A stretch of DNA of 64,000 bases from Microbacterium sp. RURRCA19A (GTDB taxonomy: Bacteria > Actinomycetota > Actinomycetes > Actinomycetales > Microbacteriaceae). Below are positions 59,851 to 64,000 of the stretch, piece after piece; the stretch's first letter is position 1; each line of letters starts with the position of its first letter. Position numbers and translations under genes: made by a program. Where the stretch lies: positions 62,001-126,000 of the forward strand of contig NZ_FTNQ01000001.1 of the NCBI RefSeq assembly GCF_900156455.1, given 5' to 3'. The notes below the pieces were generated by a model that saw only the letters and a program-made list of their open reading frames with translations, searched no databases and had not been told where the DNA came from.

Positions 59851-61388
59851 GGCTTGCGATGATGCTCGGCGCCCTTCGGGGCGACCGGGATCAAGTGCTG
59901 CGGCGCGCCGTCGGTCTGTTCGTCCTCGTCGTCGGCACGGTCTTCGCCGCTGTCAACGTGGTCGCCCTGGCGGATTCCGACCGTCTGACCACCGCGGTGG
60001 TGACGGTGCTCGCCGGGTCAGCGGTCACCCTGGGCTTCGCCATCGCCCCGCCGGTCACGGCATCCGTCGATCCGCTCGATCCGCGCCGCTTCGCCGTCGT
60101 CGGACCCGAGCCGCGCCCGCTGGCGGCGGCGCTGCTGCTGGCGGGGTTCTTCAGCGTGCCCGTGATCGTGGTGATCGTCCTGGCCGTCTCCCTCGCCGTG
60201 GCCTGGACCGCGCAAGGCGCTCCCGTCGGCGCCGCGATCGTGTCGATCGTCCTCGGCGTGGCCACGTGCGTGCTCTTGGCCCGAGTGAGTCTCGCCCTCG
60301 GCGCACTGGTGCGCCGCCCCCGCCAATCCCGCGAACTGCTCGGCGTCTACCTCGTCGCGGTACTCGTCGTGGTCGTGCCCGTGGGGATCTTCCTCGGCTC
60401 ACTCGAGTGGCGCGGAGCGGTTCCGTCGCAGCTGGTGTCCGCGGCCGAGGTGCTCGGGTGGACGCCGATCGGGGCGGCGTGGAACATCGCACTCGCTCCG
60501 ACCCCGGGCGCGGCCGCGGCGAGTGTCGTCGTGTCGCTCGCGACCCTGGCCCTCTTGGCGTCCGCGTGGTTCGTCCTCGTCCGCGTGCTGCTGACGACGA
60601 CGCCTCGCCCGTTCACGGTCCGCGAGCGCGCAGGCCTGGGGTGGTTCGCGCTGCTCCCCGGCACGCCCGGGGGCGCCGTCGCCGCGCGGAGCCTGTCGTA
60701 CTGGTTCCGGGATCGCCGCTACGTACTCAACGTGGTGGTGGTTCCGATCGCCGCGGTGCTCACGACGCTCCCCCTGATAGTGGCCGGTGTGCCGATCGAG
60801 TACGCCGTCCTGCTCCCCGCGCCGATCATCGCCCTCTTCCTCGGGTGGCTTCCGCACAACGATCTGGCATACGACTCCACGGCGCTCTGGATGCACATCG
60901 CCAGCGGTGTCCGCGGTCTCCCCGACCGGATGGGGCGCCTCGTCCCGGTCGTCCTGATCGCCCTCCCTCTGCTGGCGATCGCGATCCCGCTCGCCATCGC
61001 CGTGCACGGTCGGTGGGCCTTCGCGCCCGCACTCGTGGGGGTCTGCGCGGCTCTGCTCCTCTCGGGGCTGGGGCTGTCGAGCGTCGCCTCGGTCGTCGCT
61101 CCGTACGCCGTGTCCCGCCCGGGCGACAGTCCTTTCCAGCAGCCGCAGCGCACCGGCTCGGGCGGTGTCCTGTCGCAGGGGCTCGTCATGGTGGGAGCCG
61201 TGGTGGCGGCGAGTCCGTCGATCTGGTTCGCCTGGCAGGCCGTGGCATCCGATACCGCCGATGCTTTCGCCGCGCTGTGGGCGGGGCTCGGTGTCGGGGT
61301 GGTCGTCTTCGTGGTCGGGGTCGCGGCCGGAGCGGCGCAGTTCGAGCGGCGGGGAACACGGCTCATGGAGTTCGCCGAAGCCACCTGA
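59826..61388 (+). CDS. ABC transporter permease
   Basis: A 520-residue integral membrane protein with about twelve hydrophobic helices in two halves, separated by a soluble loop near residues 260-290 (VREEAGLGWF-like region). It is the evident partner of the preceding ATPase, whose gene it overlaps by 25 nt. Start GTG 59826; ATG 59859, with GAGG upstream, is an alternative lacking the first 11 residues. Substrate unknown; one ATPase gene plus one large permease gene suggests an ABC-2-like exporter. Confidence 0.8.
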   Translation: MVAHVLRLRLAMMLGALRGDRDQVLRRAVGLFVLVVGTVFAAVNVVALADSDRLTTAVVTVLAGSAVTLGFAIAPPVTASVDPLDPRRFAVVGPEPRPLAAALLLAGFFSVPVIVVIVLAVSLAVAWTAQGAPVGAAIVSIVLGVATCVLLARVSLALGALVRRPRQSRELLGVYLVAVLVVVVPVGIFLGSLEWRGAVPSQLVSAAEVLGWTPIGAAWNIALAPTPGAAAASVVVSLATLALLASAWFVLVRVLLTTTPRPFTVRERAGLGWFALLPGTPGGAVAARSLSYWFRDRRYVLNVVVVPIAAVLTTLPLIVAGVPIEYAVLLPAPIIALFLGWLPHNDLAYDSTALWMHIASGVRGLPDRMGRLVPVVLIALPLLAIAIPLAIAVHGRWAFAPALVGVCAALLLSGLGLSSVASVVAPYAVSRPGDSPFQQPQRTGSGGVLSQGLVMVGAVVAASPSIWFAWQAVASDTADAFAALWAGLGVGVVVFVVGVAAGAAQFERRGTRLMEFAEAT

Positions 61389-61457
61389 GGCGGCGACGGA
61401 GCTCCACCTCCGGCGGGGCCGGATCAGCAGAACCGTCCGTGCCCCGCGGTCCGCGGC

Positions 61458-61463
61458 TACACT
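61458..61463 (+). promoter_or_regulatory. -10 element of the DUF3039 gene
   Basis: TACACT with an 8-nt spacer before ATG 61472. Confidence 0.4.
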
Positions 61464-61471
61464 GGCAGACC

Positions 61472-61738
61472 ATGAGCACGCCTCTCGACCGACCGGACAG
61501 CGGGGGTCTCGCGACCCTGGATCGCGAGCTCGAAGAGCTCATCCGCGAGGAGAACATCGAGCCGGGTGATCACGAGCGGTTCTCGCACTACGTCAAGAAG
61601 GACAAGATCCTCGAGTCGGCTCTCACGGGCAAGCCCGTGCGCGCTCTGTGCGGGAAGAAGTGGACCCCGGGCCGCGATCCCGAGAAGTTCCCGGTGTGCC
61701 CGCAGTGCAAAGAGATCTACGAATCCCTCAACACGTGA
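61472..61738 (+). CDS. DUF3039 family protein
   Basis: An 88-residue cytoplasmic protein matching DUF3039: HERFSHYVKKDKILESAL, GKPVRALCGKKWTPGRDP and VCPQCKEIYESL. Three Cys (ALCGKKW and CPQC) form a probable zinc site. Family members are 70-100 residues, almost confined to actinobacteria and of unknown function. The start is the ATG at 61472; the long frame that includes it is antisense or out of frame to the permease upstream. Confidence 0.88.
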   Translation: MSTPLDRPDSGGLATLDRELEELIREENIEPGDHERFSHYVKKDKILESALTGKPVRALCGKKWTPGRDPEKFPVCPQCKEIYESLNT

Positions 61739-61750
61739 CCTCTCTGCGCC

Positions 61751-62260
61751 TCAGGTGAGGGTGATGGTCGTGGTCCGCGAGGTCGAGCCGTCGCTGCCGT
61801 AGATCGTGAGCGTGACCGAGTAGGTTCCCGCGGCGATCGGATAGGTGTTCTCATCGGGGTACCAGTTCAGGTTCTGCGCGTATCCGCCGAGCGCGATCGT
61901 GAACAGGCCCGCCAGGGTCGTGGGCACGGCCGGTGACGGGGGCACGATCTCGATGGTGTACTGCACCATCGCGGGTTCCGGGTCTCGCGTCGGCCACCAC
62001 GTGATGTTCTGGTCGTAATGGGCGGAGGCGTAGATCGCGAGGGGTCCGCGGACGGTGTTCGTGACGGGGTCGTACTTGCCGCCGTCCGTCACGGTCCAGT
62101 CATCGCCGATCCGCAGCTTCGAGATCGGTACGGACGTGGCGGACATCGCCACGGCGGGCACGAACGTCGCCGCGATCGCCGGTGCGACCCACGCCGCGCT
62201 GGAAAGGACGGCGCGGCGGCTGGTGTCGCCCCCGCGGGATGACGGAGCATCGTCGGGCAT
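61751..62260 (-). CDS. Secreted protein with twin-arginine-like signal
   Basis: A 169-residue protein. The N-terminus DTSRRAVLSSAAWVAPAIAA has a twin-arginine before a hydrophobic core, and a plausible cleavage site AMSA lies near residue 40. The mature 128 residues are beta-rich with aromatic repeats (YDQNITWWPTRDPE, YAQNLNWYPDENTY) and end TSRTTTITLT, suggesting an immunoglobulin-like fold. No family is recognised. Related surface proteins with SRRAVL leaders are common in Microbacterium (family knowledge, approximate). It ends 13 nt from the convergent DUF3039 gene. Confidence 0.65.
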   Translation of the reverse strand: MPDDAPSSRGGDTSRRAVLSSAAWVAPAIAATFVPAVAMSATSVPISKLRIGDDWTVTDGGKYDPVTNTVRGPLAIYASAHYDQNITWWPTRDPEPAMVQYTIEIVPPSPAVPTTLAGLFTIALGGYAQNLNWYPDENTYPIAAGTYSVTLTIYGSDGSTSRTTTITLT

Positions 62261-62427
62261 GGAACTCTCCGTTCGGTGCGTGTACCGCCCGAACGCTGGG
62301 CGCTCAAGAGCCCGGAGGAGCAGGGCGGAGCTTCCACGCTAGGCACCGTCGCGGCGGCTCTCATCGGCCGGCCCGAGAATCTCACCCGAGTCGTCGGGGC
62401 TTTCGCCCTCGCGCGTCGGCCGCGAGC

Positions 62428-63750
62428 TCAGGCTTCCGCGTACTCGGTGGGCAGTGCCGGCTCGGAGCGGCTCAGTGCGAGCGCGCGTACGGGCAGTTCC
62501 TCGCGCACGCGGGCGTGGTGCACGCGCGCCGCGTTCACTCCCTCCGGCCCGAGGGCCGCGGTGTCGGGTTCGCCGGCCACGACGAGAGGGACCTGGAGCG
62601 CCCGGGCGTCGGGGTGCTCGGCGGCCGTCGCGAGTTCTTCGAAGCCCTCGCTCACGACGATCAGCTCCGACGTGGCCGTTCCGCCGTCGAGCGTGCGGAA
62701 CGCGGCTTTACGGCCGCCGTGCGAGGCCTTCTGAGCCGAGGCCTTCGCGACCGGGACCCACGACCCGTCCGCCGCGGCGCGCGCCACCAGTTTGAAGACC
62801 AGTCCCGCGGTGGGTGTGCCCGATCCCGTCACGACCGATGTGCCGACGCCGTAGCTGTCGACGGGTGCGGCGGCGAGGGCGGCGATGGCGAACTCGTCGA
62901 GATCGCTCGTGACGGTGATGCGCGTCCCGGTGGCACCGAGCTCGTCGAGGAGCGTGCGCACCTCCCCGGCGACGATCGGGAGGTCTCCGGAGTCGATGCG
63001 CACTCCACCCAGCTCCGTGCCGGCCACGTGCACCGCCGTCCGAACGCCCTGGGCTATGTCGTACGTGTCGATGAGCAGCGTCGTTCCGGCGCCGAGCGCG
63101 TCGATCTGCGACCGGAACGCGTCCTCCTCGCTGTCGTGCAGCAGCGTCCAGGCGTGGGCTGCGGTGCCCATGGTCGGGACGCCCCAGCGGCGGCCCGCCT
63201 CGAGATTGCTCGTGGCCGAGAACCCGGCGATGTAGGCGGCGCGGGCTGCCGCGACGGCGGACTCCTCGCCGGCTCGACGCGACCCCATCTCGGCGAGCGG
63301 GCGGTCGCCCGCGGCGACGCTCATCCGAGCGGCCGCGGTCGCCACCGCGGAGTCGAAGTTCAGCACGCTCAGGGCGAGCGTCTCGAGGATCACGGCCTCG
63401 GCGAACGTCCCCTCGATCGTGAGCAGCGGCGAACCGGGGAAGTAGACCTCGCCTTCGCGGTAGCCCGTGATCGAGCCCGTGAAGCGGTACGCCGCGAGGT
63501 AGTCGAGGGTGCCGGCATCCACGATCCGGTTGTCGCGCAGGTAACGGAGCTCGTCGTCGCCGAAGCGGAAGTCGCGGATCGCGTCGAGCAGTCGCCCGGT
63601 TCCGGCGACGACGCCGAAGCGTCGGCCACCGGAGAGGCGTCGACCGAAGACCTCGAACACGCAGCGGCGGTGCGCGGTGCCGTCACGGAGCCCCGCATCG
63701 AGCATGGTGAGTTCGTAGCGGTCGGTGAGGAGGGCCGTACTGCGGGTCAT
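62428..63750 (-). CDS. pncB: Nicotinate phosphoribosyltransferase
   Basis: A 440-residue enzyme: LLTDRYELTMLDAGL (about 7), the catalytic His region GTAAHAWTLLH (about 196), RIDSGDLPIV (about 252) for phosphoribosyl binding and YGVGTSVVTGSG (about 301). It makes nicotinate mononucleotide from nicotinate and PRPP in NAD salvage. TAGGCT lies 6 nt before the ATG (minus strand, 63757-63762). It is divergent from murI, a pairing known in other actinobacteria. Confidence 0.94.
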   Translation of the reverse strand: MTRSTALLTDRYELTMLDAGLRDGTAHRRCVFEVFGRRLSGGRRFGVVAGTGRLLDAIRDFRFGDDELRYLRDNRIVDAGTLDYLAAYRFTGSITGYREGEVYFPGSPLLTIEGTFAEAVILETLALSVLNFDSAVATAAARMSVAAGDRPLAEMGSRRAGEESAVAAARAAYIAGFSATSNLEAGRRWGVPTMGTAAHAWTLLHDSEEDAFRSQIDALGAGTTLLIDTYDIAQGVRTAVHVAGTELGGVRIDSGDLPIVAGEVRTLLDELGATGTRITVTSDLDEFAIAALAAAPVDSYGVGTSVVTGSGTPTAGLVFKLVARAAADGSWVPVAKASAQKASHGGRKAAFRTLDGGTATSELIVVSEGFEELATAAEHPDARALQVPLVVAGEPDTAALGPEGVNAARVHHARVREELPVRALALSRSEPALPTEYAEA

Positions 63751-63956
63751 CGCGCCAGCCTATTCCGGCCGCGGCGCCTTTCCTGGGCCCGCGATCGCGC
63801 TTGACACGGTCGTCCGCCGTGCCGGACTCCGGACTTTTCGCTCGAGACGGATGCCATTGCCGACGCCGATCCGCTGATCGGCGGGATTCTCCGGAGTCCG
63901 GTACGCCGAGCCGTCCCACCCGGCCGCGCAGCGGCCGCCGGGTAGGCTGGATGCCT
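63751..63956. promoter_or_regulatory. pncB-murI divergent region with nested palindromes
   Basis: These 206 bp hold promoters for both genes and three symmetric elements: CCGGACTCCGG (63822-63832), GCCGATC-CGCT-GATCGGC (63865-63882) and CCGGAGTCCGG (63891-63901). The two 11-bp palindromes differ only at the centre base and can also pair with each other around the inner hairpin. TTGACA at 63801 has no matching -10. Confidence 0.5.
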
Positions 63957-64000
63957 ATGAACGACGCGCCGATCGGCATCTTCGACTCCGGGGTCGGTGG
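63957..64000 (+). CDS. murI: Glutamate racemase, 5' end only
   Basis: Fourteen codons are visible, MNDAPIGIFDSGVG, the N-terminal signature of MurI, whose catalytic Asp is in IFDSGVGG. MurI makes D-glutamate for peptidoglycan. The rest lies beyond the window. TAGGCT ends 8 nt before the ATG and no ribosome-binding site is present. Divergent from pncB. Confidence 0.9.
   Translation, partial: MNDAPIGIFDSGVG

Noticed and set aside
63801..63830. Canonical -35/-10 promoter from TTGACA
   Set aside because: No TANNNT lies 16-18 nt downstream; the murI -10 box is about 140 bp away.

Overview
The window is about 70% G+C, with gene families and gene order typical of Microbacteriaceae; a Microbacterium-like actinobacterium fits best. 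Genes are dense, with no gene-free stretch above about 210 bp. Many neighbouring genes share 4-nt ATGA/GTGA overlaps. At least 16 genes have a TANNNT box 6-8 nt before the start codon and no Shine-Dalgarno sequence, the pattern expected of leaderless transcripts.

Layout. 1-5.8 kb is a housekeeping block resembling a mycobacterial neighbourhood: DUF3117, O-methyltransferase, TatB, Mrp, DUF1003, a PRC-barrel/MgtE-N/CBS protein, a general-stress-type membrane protein and an alpha/beta hydrolase. 5.8-8.4 kb is an operon of a small helical protein, a large hydrolase and a lipoprotein. 8.4-13.7 kb holds a gamma-glutamyltransferase, an Xaa-Pro aminopeptidase, a membrane endonuclease/phosphatase-fold protein and a PHP phosphoesterase. 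13.7-33.9 kb matches the order known around mycobacterial adnAB: DEAD-box helicase, ferritin-like protein, DUF3107, AdnA, AdnB, phosphotransferase, NudC, UvrD2, a cyclodehydratase-like protein, a zincin-like protein, a PDZ-Lon protease and UPF0182. 34.1-39.7 kb is a complete C50 carotenoid operon (idi-crtE-crtB-crtI-crtYe-crtYf-crtEb) with a divergent MarR gene. 40.9-44.8 kb is a second, diverged and decaying copy of the small protein/hydrolase/lipoprotein operon, with locally low G+C, ending beside an initiator tRNA gene. 45-49.6 kb has a membrane protein, a nitrilase-family amidase, an aminotransferase and an HtrA protease. 49.6-57.8 kb is rich in cell-wall polymer genes: three CDP-glycerol-type transferases, a family-2 glycosyltransferase and a nucleotidyltransferase, with a maltokinase and an EcsC-like protein among them. 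57.8-64 kb carries an ABC transporter with a very long low-complexity N-terminus, DUF3039, a secreted protein, pncB and the first codons of murI.

How genes work together. AdnA/AdnB and UvrD2 serve double-strand-break processing and DNA unwinding. The crt operon would build C50 carotenoids from isopentenyl diphosphate, probably under the divergent MarR protein. The transferase cluster probably makes a glycerol-phosphate-type wall polymer. The best candidate for an undescribed system is the duplicated operon in which an ESX/WXG100-like small protein is translationally coupled to a large serine-hydrolase-fold protein with its own helical N-terminus, and then to one or three two-cysteine lipoproteins. 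Copy A (5.8-8.4 kb) is intact. Copy B (41.1-44.7 kb) has a 1-nt frameshift in the hydrolase and an internal deletion in its last lipoprotein.
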